This document shows, piece after piece, positions 50,132-58,633 of a DNA stretch of 64,000 bases; within the stretch, counting starts at the first letter, position 1; each line of letters begins with the position of its first letter. The position numbers and the translations under genes are program-made. Source of the DNA: Thermodesulfatator indicus DSM 15286 (lineage in GTDB: Bacteria; Desulfobacterota; Thermodesulfobacteria; Thermodesulfobacteriales; Thermodesulfatatoraceae). The notes below the pieces were generated by a model that was not told where the DNA came from, did not search any database, and saw only the letters and a program-made list of their open reading frames with translations. The stretch lies in the NCBI RefSeq assembly GCF_000217795.1, contig NC_015681.1:1789244-1853243 (forward strand), written 5' to 3'.

Positions 50132-51873
50132 TGAATAGGAAACATACCCGCCTATTTATTGATGCTCTTTTGTTGGGGCTTGTAGGCTTTTTGGCCGCTC
50201 AAGTTTTCACCTTTATGGTAAATTATGTTCATCATCTGTTTTTAGAAACTTTCGTAGGGTATGAGCCGGGCAAACCTTTATCTGAAGCGGCTCGTTTTTT
50301 AATTCCCGTAAGCACTACCTTGGGTGGTTTATTATCTGGTCTAATCGTTTATACCCTGGCCCCGGAGGCGGAGGGCCACGGTACAGATGCGGCTATCAAG
50401 GCCTACCATTTTGAAGATGGCTATATTAGGCCGCGGGTTCCCTTTGTAAAGATGTTGGCTTCGGCTATAACCATCGGTTCAGGAGGTTCAGCGGGCAGAG
50501 AAGGCCCGGTAGTTCAGATTAGCGCTGGTATTGGCTCTATTTATGCCTCTCTTACTAATAGATCTGTAACTGAAAGACGACTCTTGATTCTCATCGGTAT
50601 GGCTGCTGGATTGGGAGCAGTTTTTCGTTCTCCAATTGGAGCAGCTATGTTCGCTATAGGTGTACTTTACAGCGAAATGGACATTGAAAGCCGAGCTGTT
50701 TTGTTTTGCCTGTTGGCCTCGGTTACTGGTTATGTACTAAATGGTGTTTTTGTAAGCTGGGAACCTCTTTTTAAAGTACACCAAATTCCTGTAACCCAGT
50801 GGAATCAATATCTTTTTTTCGTCAGTCTTGGAATTTGTGCAGGTTTGGTGGCTGTTATATTACCCGAAGTTTTTTATCGTTTAAGAGATCTTTTTAGGTC
50901 TTTTAAAATTCCTCAAGTTTTGAAACCCGCTTTAGGTGGTCTAGGGGTAGGGCTTTTGGCTATTTATTTTCCCCAGATTTTGGGTGGAGGATATCCTTGG
51001 ATTCAAAGTGCCCTTGATGGGACACTTCCCTTTCATTTAATGATGATACTCATTTTTCTCAAGATAATCGCTCTTGGTCTAACGGTTGGTTCTGGAGGCT
51101 CAGGTGGAGTTTTTGCTCCCAGTTTATTTGTAGGGGCTATGCTAGGTGGCGTGCTGGCCCACTTTTTTAATCAGCCACCAGGGGCATTTGTTGTACTGGG
51201 AATGCTTTCTGTTTTTGGGGCAGCGGCCCGGGTGCCTTTAGCTGCTCTTTTTATGGTTATTGAGATGACAGGGGCTTTTCACTTATTAGGAGCAGCGGCT
51301 CTTTCTGTAGTCCTTTCCTATTTTGTCCAGAAATTTTTATCTGATGCTTTTAAATATCAGAGTCTTTATGAGTGGCAGGTTCCCACCAAATTTGAATCTC
51401 CAGCTCACAAGGGGGAATTTTTCTTAGATGTTTTAATGGGTATCAAAGTTAAAGATGTTTTTGATCCTTCGCAAAAAAAATGGCTGGTGTTACCTGAAGA
51501 TATGTCTTTTAAAGATTTTGTTAAGTTTTTTTACGAAACAGAACAACATTATTTTCCAGTGGTAAATAAAGACGGAAAACTTTCGGGAATTTTTTCTATA
51601 AACGATATTCGAGAAATTTTAAAACAACCAGACGTATGGGACCTACTTAAAATTAGAGATGTTGCTCGCAAAGATATGATTACTACTAATCCTTCCGAGG
51701 ACATTCACTCTGTTTTTCGAAAGTTTACCATCAGAAATATAGATACCCTTCCTGTGGTGGCTGAAGACGACCCCGGAAAATTTTTGGGTATGCTTAGCCG
51801 TCGTGAAGTAATATCTTTCTATAATCAACGCCTTGAAGAACTTGAAAACCAGAAAACCAGTCTTAGAGTATAG
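50131..51873 (+). CDS. ClC-family chloride channel/antiporter with CBS domains (second of a tandem pair)
   Basis: 580 residues, starting GTG at 50131 inside the stop of the first copy (TAGTG). Motifs GSGGSAGREGP and GSGGSGGVFAPSL are both canonical; the variable filter position is Val here rather than Asp. CBS pair at the C-terminus (VFRKFTIRNIDTLPVVAEDD). It is clearly a tandem duplicate of the preceding gene but considerably diverged. ClC proteins act as dimers, so a heterodimer is possible (inference). The differing GxFxP positions suggest different ion handling. Confidence 0.93.
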   Translation: MNRKHTRLFIDALLLGLVGFLAAQVFTFMVNYVHHLFLETFVGYEPGKPLSEAARFLIPVSTTLGGLLSGLIVYTLAPEAEGHGTDAAIKAYHFEDGYIRPRVPFVKMLASAITIGSGGSAGREGPVVQISAGIGSIYASLTNRSVTERRLLILIGMAAGLGAVFRSPIGAAMFAIGVLYSEMDIESRAVLFCLLASVTGYVLNGVFVSWEPLFKVHQIPVTQWNQYLFFVSLGICAGLVAVILPEVFYRLRDLFRSFKIPQVLKPALGGLGVGLLAIYFPQILGGGYPWIQSALDGTLPFHLMMILIFLKIIALGLTVGSGGSGGVFAPSLFVGAMLGGVLAHFFNQPPGAFVVLGMLSVFGAAARVPLAALFMVIEMTGAFHLLGAAALSVVLSYFVQKFLSDAFKYQSLYEWQVPTKFESPAHKGEFFLDVLMGIKVKDVFDPSQKKWLVLPEDMSFKDFVKFFYETEQHYFPVVNKDGKLSGIFSINDIREILKQPDVWDLLKIRDVARKDMITTNPSEDIHSVFRKFTIRNIDTLPVVAEDDPGKFLGMLSRREVISFYNQRLEELENQKTSLRV

Positions 51874-51906
51874 CCCCTTGGTAAAAACTAAAAAATGGTT
51901 ATACTT

Positions 51907-51948
51907 ATGAAAAAACAAAAATTGATAAAAAAATTAGAAGAAAAATGA
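51907..51948 (+). CDS. Possible 13-codon leader peptide before phoH
   Basis: ATG at 51907 reads MKKQKLIKKLEEK and stops in an ATGA overlap with the phoH start at 51945. There is no strong ribosome site upstream of it. It may couple translation into phoH or be chance in a lysine-rich stretch. Confidence 0.2.
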   Translation: MKKQKLIKKLEEK

Positions 51949-52949
51949 AAGCTATGAAAGAAAAAATGGCAACACCAGAAGTAATTACTTTACAACGCAC
52001 TTTTGAAGACAACGCTTTAGCCCGTTGGCTTTACGGTGAAAAAGGTTCTCACCTTAAAACTATTGAACGGGCCTTTAACGTGCACATTCAGGTGCGCGGA
52101 AATGAGATGCATATTACCGGGGAGCGTTTGGATACTGAACTTGCCGACCGCACCTGTGAGCAACTCTATGGCTTGCTTAAAGCCGGCTATACTCTTTATC
52201 CGAGCGATGTTGAGTATGCTACTCGTATTATCAGCCAAAATCCCCTGGCCAACTTAAAAGATATTTTTCTGGAAACGGTTTTTGTAAGTTCGGGACGCAA
52301 GGTCATCACTCCCAAGACCTTGAACCAAAAAGTCTATATTGATGCCATAAGGAACCACGATATCGTTTTTGGGGTTGGCCCGGCAGGAACTGGAAAGACT
52401 TATCTGGCCATGGCTATGGCTATTTCTTACTTTATGCGAGGAGATATACAACGTATTGTCTTGGTGCGTCCGGCGGTAGAAGCTGGTGAAAAACTCGGTT
52501 TTTTGCCTGGAGACATGATAGAAAAAGTAAACCCTTATTTGCGGCCGCTTTACGATGCCCTTTATGACATGCTTCCTTATGATAAGGCCTCGCGCCTTAT
52601 ACAAAAAGGAGTTATAGAAGTTGCCCCTTTGGCCTTTATGCGAGGCCGCACCTTAAATGAGGCTTTTATAATTCTCGATGAGGCCCAGAATACTACTTCT
52701 GAACAAATGAAAATGTTCCTTACCCGCTTAGGCTTTAGCTCTCGGGCAGTGATTACCGGAGATATTACCCAGATAGACCTTCCTGATGCCCGTAAAAGTG
52801 GCTTGGTGGAGGCGGTAGAACTTCTGCAAGGTATTGAAGGCATAGCTTTTGTGTTCTTTGATAAGCAAGACGTAGTGCGCCACCCTCTGGTGCAACGTAT
52901 TATCGAAGCGTATGACCAGAAGGCCCGCAAGAAAGGATTTACTCAATGA
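51945..52949 (+). CDS. phoH: PhoH-like ATPase
   Basis: 334 residues. An N-terminal KH-like region (KTIERAFNVHIQVRGNEMHI) is followed by the PhoH ATPase core: DIVFGVGPAGTGKTYLAMAMA (Walker A, near residue 140) and FIILDEAQNTTSEQMKMFLTR (Walker B, near 243), with the family signature VLVRPAVEAGEKLGFLPGD between. PhoH/YbeZ proteins are ATPases linked to RNA processing and ribosome assembly, often beside ybeY. Here the next gene is a molybdopterin-binding protein overlapping by four bases (ATGA). Start codon choice among three nearby ATGs is uncertain; the N-terminus before ATPEVI is not conserved in type. Confidence 0.9.
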   Translation: MKAMKEKMATPEVITLQRTFEDNALARWLYGEKGSHLKTIERAFNVHIQVRGNEMHITGERLDTELADRTCEQLYGLLKAGYTLYPSDVEYATRIISQNPLANLKDIFLETVFVSSGRKVITPKTLNQKVYIDAIRNHDIVFGVGPAGTGKTYLAMAMAISYFMRGDIQRIVLVRPAVEAGEKLGFLPGDMIEKVNPYLRPLYDALYDMLPYDKASRLIQKGVIEVAPLAFMRGRTLNEAFIILDEAQNTTSEQMKMFLTRLGFSSRAVITGDITQIDLPDARKSGLVEAVELLQGIEGIAFVFFDKQDVVRHPLVQRIIEAYDQKARKKGFTQ

Positions 52950-53980
52950 AAACTAGAAAGGTTCCTGTGGAAGAGGCCGTGGGGATGGTCATTCCCCACG
53001 ACCTTACGGAAATCCTTCCAGGCAAATCTAAAAAACCCGCTTTTAAAAAAGGACATGTTATTAGGGAAGAAGATATCTTGCGCTTAAAGCGTATGGGCAA
53101 AGATCACATTTACGTTCTCGAGCTTGAGCCTGATGAAGTTCACGAAGACGAAGCCGCTTTACGATTAGCTCAGGCTGTGGCGGGAGAGGGTATCGAATAT
53201 GACCCACATATAAAAGAAGGAAAAGTAGTTCTTCGGGCTGCTTATAAAGGACTTTTAAAGGTCGATACCGAGGCCCTTTATCAGTTGAATATGCTTGGTG
53301 AAATCATACTTTCTACCAAACACTCTAATTTTATGGTGAGAGAAGGAGAAGCAGTGGCAGCAGGGCGGGCTATTCCTCTGGTAGTTAAGGAAGGCCTTTT
53401 GCAAGAGGTAGAAAAAATTTGTTCTGGAAGAAAAGTAGTTTCCGTAAAAAGGCCTGTTATGAAGAAAGTAGGCCTGGTGATTACGGGAAACGAAGTTTAT
53501 TACGGGCGGGTGGAAGATGCTTTTTTTCCGGCCTTGGCCCCGAAACTTAAAAGCTATGACTTGGAAATTAGCGGCCCTCGTTTTTGCCCTGATAATAGCG
53601 AAGTTATTACCAGGGCCATCTCAGAAGCTATTTCTGGTGGGGCAGATATGGTTCTGATAACCGGGGGCATGTCCGTTGACCCTGATGATGTTACCCCCAA
53701 GGCTATTGCTGATGTCGGGGTGGATTCTTTAGTTTACGGAAGTCCGGTCTTGCCAGGCTCTATGTTTCTTGTAGCCTATAAAGGAGATATCCCTATCCTT
53801 GGAATTCCGGCCTGTGGGATGTATTTTAGAGTAACAGTGCTTGATTTAGTGTTACCTAGAATAATTTGTGGGGAAAAGTTAGGGCGAGAAGATATAGCCA
53901 AGCTGGGTCATGGTGGTTTTTGTTTGGGATGTAAGGAGTGTCATTACCCGGTTTGTCCTTTTGGGCGAGGCGGACTTTAG
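52946..53980 (+). CDS. Molybdopterin-binding domain protein (MoeA-like) with a C-terminal Cys cluster
   Basis: 344 residues. The N-terminal half resembles the MoeA substrate-entry domain (VPVEEAVGMVIPHDLTEI, FKKGHVIREEDILRLKRMG). The MoCF-biosynthesis/MogA-type fold follows from about residue 175 (KVGLVITGNEVYYGR, MVLITGGMSVDPDDVTP, ILGIPACGMYF). The end carries CLGCKECHYPVCPFG, four cysteines likely to bind a metal or Fe-S cluster, unusual for MoeA. Such proteins occur in anaerobes with many molybdo- or tungstoenzymes. It may bind molybdopterin or insert metal (inference). The gene overlaps phoH by four bases. Confidence 0.8.
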   Translation: MKTRKVPVEEAVGMVIPHDLTEILPGKSKKPAFKKGHVIREEDILRLKRMGKDHIYVLELEPDEVHEDEAALRLAQAVAGEGIEYDPHIKEGKVVLRAAYKGLLKVDTEALYQLNMLGEIILSTKHSNFMVREGEAVAAGRAIPLVVKEGLLQEVEKICSGRKVVSVKRPVMKKVGLVITGNEVYYGRVEDAFFPALAPKLKSYDLEISGPRFCPDNSEVITRAISEAISGGADMVLITGGMSVDPDDVTPKAIADVGVDSLVYGSPVLPGSMFLVAYKGDIPILGIPACGMYFRVTVLDLVLPRIICGEKLGREDIAKLGHGGFCLGCKECHYPVCPFGRGGL

Positions 53981-53995
53981 ATGGGAGGAGAATAA

Positions 53996-54292
53996 ATGTT
54001 TGTCTTAGCACATTTTTTACAAGCGTTGGCTACGGTTCTTAATATAGCTCTTAACATTTACATGTGGATTATAATCATCAGGGCTTTGCTATCCTGGGTA
54101 AACCCTGATCCATATAACCCCATCGTAAGATTTCTTTACGGAATTACTGAACCCGTGCTTTCGCGTATTAGGAGAGTGGTGCCGCCCATGGGGGGTATAG
54201 ATCTTTCACCGTTGGTAGCTATATTGATAATAATCTTTTTGCAACAATTTTTAGTTCCGGTACTTTATGACCTTTCTTATTCTTTGAGGTGA
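53996..54292 (+). CDS. YggT family membrane protein
   Basis: 98 residues with two hydrophobic segments and the family motif IIRALLSWVNPDPYNPIVRFLYGITEPVLSRIRRVVPPMGGIDLSPL. GGGAGGAG precedes the start. YggT-type proteins commonly neighbour division genes and divIVA in Gram-negative and cyanobacterial genomes; a role in membrane or division organisation is inferred from that context. Followed after 4 bases by divIVA, consistent with the classical order yggT-divIVA-yggU(DUF167). Confidence 0.9.
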   Translation: MFVLAHFLQALATVLNIALNIYMWIIIIRALLSWVNPDPYNPIVRFLYGITEPVLSRIRRVVPPMGGIDLSPLVAILIIIFLQQFLVPVLYDLSYSLR

Positions 54293-54296
54293 TTTT

Positions 54297-54746
54297 ATGA
54301 GTCTTACGCCCCTTGATATTCAGGAAAAGAGTTTTTCAAGTTCACTTTTTGGCTATAACAAAGGCGAAGTAGATGAATTTCTTGAAGAAATAGCCGAAGC
54401 CTTTAAAGAACTCCAGCGCGAAAACAATTCTTTAAAAGATAAAGTGGCTAAACTGGAAAAAGAGGTGGAAGAACTCAAGCGCGAAGAAAAGCTTATTAAA
54501 GAAGCCTTGCTTAAGGCAGAAACCCTGGCGGAAAGCATCAAAAGAGAAGCTGAGGCTGAGGCCAAGGCCTTTATGCTTGAAGCCCGTGAAGAGGCTGATC
54601 GTATCATAAAAGAGGCCAAAGATAAACGAGATGAAATCCTTTTTGAAATAGAAACCCTTAAAAATGAAAGAGAAAAAATACTCATTGAGTTCAAGACCTT
54701 TCTTAAAACCTGGGAAGAGTACTTAGAACGCGCCTTTAAAGAATAA
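54297..54746 (+). CDS. DivIVA domain protein
   Basis: 149 residues. The N-terminal DivIVA motif is MSLTPLDIQEKSFSSSLFGYNKGEVDEFLEEI, followed by a long coiled coil (residues about 35-140). DivIVA proteins sense negative membrane curvature and recruit division or polarity proteins. The tail lacks any extra domain. The DUF167 gene begins directly after its stop. Located in the yggT-divIVA-DUF167 cluster, so the assignment is strong. Confidence 0.92.
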   Translation: MSLTPLDIQEKSFSSSLFGYNKGEVDEFLEEIAEAFKELQRENNSLKDKVAKLEKEVEELKREEKLIKEALLKAETLAESIKREAEAEAKAFMLEAREEADRIIKEAKDKRDEILFEIETLKNEREKILIEFKTFLKTWEEYLERAFKE

Positions 54747-55046
54747 ATGCTTGAAAAGTACGAAAAGGGCTTTTTGCTTTCGATATATCTCCAGCCCAAA
54801 GCTAAAAAAGAAGAAATAGTAGGGTTTTATCAAGAAGCTCTTAAAATCAAAGTCAAATCTCCCCCTGTTGACGGAAAAGCTAATGAGGCTTTAATATCTT
54901 TTCTGGCCAAAAAGTTAGGGCTGTCTAAGAAAAATCTAAAGTTGTTGGCAGGTTTTACTTCAAAGCATAAAAAGGTTTACATTGAAGGCCTTGAAGAAAA
55001 AGAAATTAAAAAACGATTAGGTATTGTTAATGATGCTATTAAATAG
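54747..55046 (+). CDS. DUF167 (YggU) family protein
   Basis: 99 residues with the family's IYLQPKAKKEEIVGF, ALKIKVKSPPVDGKANEALISFLAKKLGLSK and GFTSKHKKVYIEG. Small cytoplasmic protein of unknown activity, widespread beside yggT. The ATG abuts the divIVA stop with no gap, so translation is coupled. A repeat cluster ends the operon. Confidence 0.92.
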   Translation: MLEKYEKGFLLSIYLQPKAKKEEIVGFYQEALKIKVKSPPVDGKANEALISFLAKKLGLSKKNLKLLAGFTSKHKKVYIEGLEEKEIKKRLGIVNDAIK

Positions 55047-55056
55047 GTGACAAGAG

Positions 55057-55125
55057 CGGTCATTGCGAGCGAAGCGAAGCAATCCCTGAGACTGCTTCGA
55101 CCTCTAACGAGGCCTCGCAGTGACA
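55057..55125. repeat. REP-like repeat, single unit
   Basis: GTCATTGCGAGCGAAGCGAAGC to GCCTCGCAGTGACAG: one complete unit with the central palindrome AATCCCTGAGACTGC. It is the last copy before the 9-kb stretch to the window end that has none. Confidence 0.85.
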
Positions 55126-55198
55126 GCGAAGGTTACTTTGCTTTAGCGATTATGTCAGCGGCGATACTTTGTTGTGTAAAAAACATTCGGATTAATAA

Positions 55199-55867
55199 AT
55201 GGAAACTCTAAAAGATAAAGAAGCCATTTTGTTTGACATGGACGGAGTAGTTCTTGACAGTATGCCCTGGCACGTGCGGGCCTGGCAGGAGGCTTTCCGG
55301 GAGTTTGGTTTAAATGTGCCTGAAGAGGCCCTTTATCTTCATGAGGGGGCTATTGAAGCGGAAACTTCTCGGAAAATTTTTGAGGATCAAGGAGTTTCTC
55401 CTACGAGAGAGCTTTTTGAAGCCGTTTTAAGACGCCAGCGAGAACTTTTTAAAAAGAAATACCAAGCTTTTGTTAAGCCTTTTCCCGAGATTCCTGATCT
55501 TTTATCTGACTTGAGGCGAGAGGGGAGAAAACTTGCTCTTGTGACTAGCTCCCACCACGAAATCTTAAAAGAAATTTTGCCTGAAAAGCTTATGAAGCTT
55601 TTCCATTTTATTCTTACGGGAGATAAAGTTAGACGTCGCAAACCCCATCCGGAGCCTTATCTACTGGCGCGAAAGGCCGTGGGAGTTAAGGCTGAAGAAG
55701 CCTCCGCCGTGGAAAACGCTCCTGCTGGCATCAAAAGTGCTAAAGGGGCCGGGCTTCTGTGTGTGGCTTTAACTACCACTTTACCTCCCGAACACCTCCG
55801 TGAAGCTGATATTATTCTTGATTCGCACCAAGAGCTTTTTAAGCTGGTAAGGAACGGAAAGGAATAA
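55199..55867 (+). CDS. HAD-superfamily hydrolase (beta-phosphoglucomutase/phosphatase-like)
   Basis: 222 residues. HAD motif I is ILFDMDGVVLDSMPWHVRAW (nucleophile D13 and acid D15), motif II LALVTSSHHE, motif III Lys in KPHPEPYLLARKAVG, and motif IV appears as ASAVENAPAGIKSAKGAG, where Glu-Asn replaces the usual Glu-Asp. The alpha-helical cap between residues 20 and 90 is of the beta-PGM type. Substrate unknown: a small phosphorylated sugar or glycolate phosphate is typical. The stop overlaps the following methyltransferase start. Confidence 0.85.
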   Translation: METLKDKEAILFDMDGVVLDSMPWHVRAWQEAFREFGLNVPEEALYLHEGAIEAETSRKIFEDQGVSPTRELFEAVLRRQRELFKKKYQAFVKPFPEIPDLLSDLRREGRKLALVTSSHHEILKEILPEKLMKLFHFILTGDKVRRRKPHPEPYLLARKAVGVKAEEASAVENAPAGIKSAKGAGLLCVALTTTLPPEHLREADIILDSHQELFKLVRNGKE

Positions 55868-56793
55868 TGCTAAAGCTTTCAGAGGCTCCAGCCTATTTTG
55901 AACGTTATAAGGACATAATTCCTGATTTTGAAAGATTTTTAGAGCATTTAAAAGAACCTTTGCCCCTTTATTTCCGTTTAAACGAACTCAAATGCCCCGA
56001 GCCTGAAATGGCGTTAAAAGGCCTGGCCCGCCAGGGAGTCCAAACTGAGCCCGTGCCAGGGTTACCTCAATTTTATAAGGTAGAGCCTCGTGATTTTCCT
56101 CTGGGCAATACAGAAGAGTATTACCTTGGCTACATTTATCCTATGACTATTAGCAGTGCTTTGCCGGTAATCGCCCTTGAGCCTGAACCCGGTGAATATA
56201 TACTGGATATGTGTGCGGCTCCAGGGAGCAAGACCACGCAGATAGCTCAGGCGGCTAAAGATAAAGCGGTAATTGTCGCCAATGACCGTCGCCTGGATCG
56301 ACTTACGGCCCTGGTGGCTAATCTAAAGCGCTTGGGTGTGGCTTCGGCCATGACCACTTTGTATCGAGGAGAGGTTTTTCCTTTTGGAGTTCCTTTTGAT
56401 AAAGTGCTGGTAGATGCCCCTTGCTCAGGGGAAGGCCGTTACCGCCAGGGTTATGAAGGCGAACTCCTTTACCAGAAAGAAGGCCATACAAATCTTCCCG
56501 CTATTCAAAAAGGGCTACTGGTCAGGGCCTTTGACCTGGTAAAAGTAGGCGGAGTGGTGGTTTATTCTACCTGCACTTTTAATCCCGAAGAAAATGAACT
56601 GGTGGTGGATTATCTTTTGCGTAAAAGGCAGGCCGAGATTCTGCCCTGTGAATATCCTTTGCCCTGTCACCCAGGGATAACCGAATGGGAAGGAAAAATA
56701 CTTCATCCCGGGCTTGCTAACGCGGCGAGATTTTACCCGCATGAAACGCAATCAGTGGGTTTTTTTGTAGCCAAGATAAAGAGGTTGATGTAA
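55867..56793 (+). CDS. RsmB/NOP2/Sun-family RNA m5C methyltransferase
   Basis: 308 residues. N-terminal substrate-recognition part, SAM-binding ILDMCAAPGSKTTQIAQAAKD near residue 115, motif IV VDAPCSGEGRYRQG near 180 with Cys, and motif VI VVYSTCTFNPEENE near 235 with the nucleophilic Cys. It methylates cytosine C5 in rRNA or tRNA. It lacks the C-terminal PUA-like domain of RsmF-type enzymes, and the next gene, overlapping by one base, encodes a protein resembling that part. Pairing as a split RsmF-like enzyme is an inference. Confidence 0.9.
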   Translation: MLKLSEAPAYFERYKDIIPDFERFLEHLKEPLPLYFRLNELKCPEPEMALKGLARQGVQTEPVPGLPQFYKVEPRDFPLGNTEEYYLGYIYPMTISSALPVIALEPEPGEYILDMCAAPGSKTTQIAQAAKDKAVIVANDRRLDRLTALVANLKRLGVASAMTTLYRGEVFPFGVPFDKVLVDAPCSGEGRYRQGYEGELLYQKEGHTNLPAIQKGLLVRAFDLVKVGGVVVYSTCTFNPEENELVVDYLLRKRQAEILPCEYPLPCHPGITEWEGKILHPGLANAARFYPHETQSVGFFVAKIKRLM

Positions 56794-57266
56794 TGCCTAA
56801 AAAAAAGCAGGTGAAAAAAATTCACAAAGAGGCTAAGTGGCCACGAGTAACAAGTTTTGAAGAAAGAGACGAAGTCCTTTCTTTTTGGGAAGAGCGCTTT
56901 GGTATCCCTAAAAACGCTTTTAGTGGTTACCTTCTCCTCTCTACTTCTAAAAATTACTGGCTTTTTGTAGAGCCACCAGAAATTAAACCTTTACAAGGTT
57001 TAAAAGTACAAACTGTGGGGCTTCTTTTTACCAGGCGTGTTTCTCGCTGGCTTAAACCCACTTCAACGGCCCTTCAGCGCTTCGGCCATCTGGCTACTAA
57101 AAACATAATAGACCTTACCCCAGCTGAACTTGACCGCCTGCGTCGGGAGAAAAAGATTTCTTTTTCAGCCCAGATAGAAGAAGGTTATGTTATTTTACGC
57201 TGCGAGCAAAAGGTTTGGGGCTGCGGCCTTTACGCTAAAGAGTCCTTGATAAGCTTTTTACCGTAA
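56793..57266 (+). CDS. PUA-like RNA-binding protein, probable partner of the m5C methyltransferase
   Basis: 157 residues with a lysine-rich start (MPKKKQVKKIHKEAKWP), FEERDEVLSFWEERFGIP, and a C-terminal part TAELDRLRREKKISFSAQIEEGYVILRCEQKVWGCGLY that resembles the RsmF C-terminal RNA-binding domain. The start ATG overlaps the stop of the methyltransferase gene (TAATG). The likely job is to hold the rRNA substrate; not demonstrated. No catalytic motif. Recognition is moderate because the family is divergent. Confidence 0.65.
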   Translation: MPKKKQVKKIHKEAKWPRVTSFEERDEVLSFWEERFGIPKNAFSGYLLLSTSKNYWLFVEPPEIKPLQGLKVQTVGLLFTRRVSRWLKPTSTALQRFGHLATKNIIDLTPAELDRLRREKKISFSAQIEEGYVILRCEQKVWGCGLYAKESLISFLP

Positions 57267-57426
57267 ATAAGTTTCAATTATCTTAAATCAACTGCTTTCA
57301 AACAATGTATTTTTTTGATTTGTTTCTTTAAACTTCGCAATTTATACTTAACAAAAATTAATTTTATTCCAATTTTTTTAATAGAATAGTTAAAATTTTT
57401 TAATTTTTTGTATCAAAAAAGTTTTA

Positions 57427-57455
57427 TTGACAAAAAAAAATAAATAATATATGCG
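57427..57455 (+). promoter_or_regulatory. Putative promoter of the hdr-mvh operon
   Basis: TTGACA (57427-57432) followed 15-17 bases later by TATATG/TATGCG (57448-57455), in a very AT-rich 230-base gap upstream of the FrhB-like gene. A perfect -35 with an uncertain -10. No terminator was seen upstream, so some readthrough is possible. Confidence 0.45.
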
Positions 57456-57496
57456 GCTTAATGAAATAATTTATTTTTGTTTAACAGGAGTGTCCT

Positions 57497-58600
57497 ATGA
57501 AAACTTTTGCGAATCTTCAGGAAGAAGTAATACAAAAGGGCTTATGTCACAGGTGTGGTGGTTGTGTATCTGTTTGTACCGCCATTAACTATGGCGCTTT
57601 AGGTTTTAATGAAGAAGGTTATCCTCAATACAAAGATGTAGAAAAGTGTATTGAATGTGGTGTTTGTTACATGGTGTGCCCTGAGGCGGCCTATGAGGAA
57701 GAGGCCTTTATGAAAGCTATTGGCTGGGAGCCGCCGATTGGGCCGGTCTTAGCTGTTAAAGTTGGCCGTGCTATTAGTCCGGAAATTCGCCAGAGGGCTA
57801 CAGATGGCGGAGTGGTTACCGCTCTTTTGGTCCATCTCTTCAAAAGAGGCATGATTGACGGGGCTGTTGTGGCCAAACGAATCAGTCCTTTTAAAGTAGT
57901 TCCTTCTTTGGTTACTTCAGCCGAAGAGGTGATTGAAGCGGCTGGATTTTATCATGACGTTTCTGCTGGTGTTCAGGATTGGAGTGAAAAATATAGTACT
58001 TTTGCTCCTTCTTTTGAGGAAATGCGGCCGGCTATGGTAGAAAAGCTTAAACGGGTAGCCATTGTAGGAACTCCTTGTCAAATTCATACCTTACGTAAGA
58101 TGCAGTTTTTTAAGGTAGCTCCTTCAGAGACTTTTTATATGCTTTTAGGCCTTTTCTGTTCTGGGCATTTCAATTTTGACGAAGCTGGTCGTAAGAAGCT
58201 TGAAGAGATAGGTGGATTCAAGTGGGATGACATTGCCAAAATTAATATTAAAGACGCTTTGATTATTACACTCCAAAATGGAGAAGTGAAACGTATTCCT
58301 CTTGATGAAGTGGAAGACCTTAAAAGACCAGCCTGTAAATTCTGTGAAGATTATGCGGCGGAATTTGCAGATATTTCTTTTGGTGGTATAGGAGCCCCTG
58401 ATGGCTGGACTTCAGTTATTATTAGAACACCAAAGGCAAGGGGCGCTTTTGCTGATGCACGCCGTAAAACCATAGAAGAATTCCCATTGGAAGAAGATCC
58501 TAAACTTACCGAGAAAGTTCTAGAAACAGTCAAAAAAGCCACTGAAATCAAAAAAGAAAAAGCCAAAGAAAACAAGAAAAAATATTTAAATAACGGATAA
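57497..58600 (+). CDS. Coenzyme F420 hydrogenase/dehydrogenase beta-subunit-like protein (FrhB/FdhB family)
   Basis: 367 residues. Two [4Fe-4S] motifs CHRCGGCVSVC and CIECGVCYMVC at about 16-62, then the FrhB N- and C-domains: ATDGGVVTALLVHLFKRG, VAIVGTPCQIHTLRKMQ and the cluster CKFCEDYAAEFADISFGGIG near residue 280. Known: the family binds flavin and Fe-S clusters and, in methanogens, F420. No F420 genes are visible here, so it more likely handles ferredoxin, NAD(P) or another carrier for the Hdr complex (inference). First gene of the operon; AGGAGTG precedes the ATG. The end is lysine-rich (KEKAKENKKKYLNNG). Confidence 0.85.
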   Translation: MKTFANLQEEVIQKGLCHRCGGCVSVCTAINYGALGFNEEGYPQYKDVEKCIECGVCYMVCPEAAYEEEAFMKAIGWEPPIGPVLAVKVGRAISPEIRQRATDGGVVTALLVHLFKRGMIDGAVVAKRISPFKVVPSLVTSAEEVIEAAGFYHDVSAGVQDWSEKYSTFAPSFEEMRPAMVEKLKRVAIVGTPCQIHTLRKMQFFKVAPSETFYMLLGLFCSGHFNFDEAGRKKLEEIGGFKWDDIAKINIKDALIITLQNGEVKRIPLDEVEDLKRPACKFCEDYAAEFADISFGGIGAPDGWTSVIIRTPKARGAFADARRKTIEEFPLEEDPKLTEKVLETVKKATEIKKEKAKENKKKYLNNG

Positions 58601-58633
58601 ACGATAATAAGGTCCTTTAAAGGAGGAAAGTAT

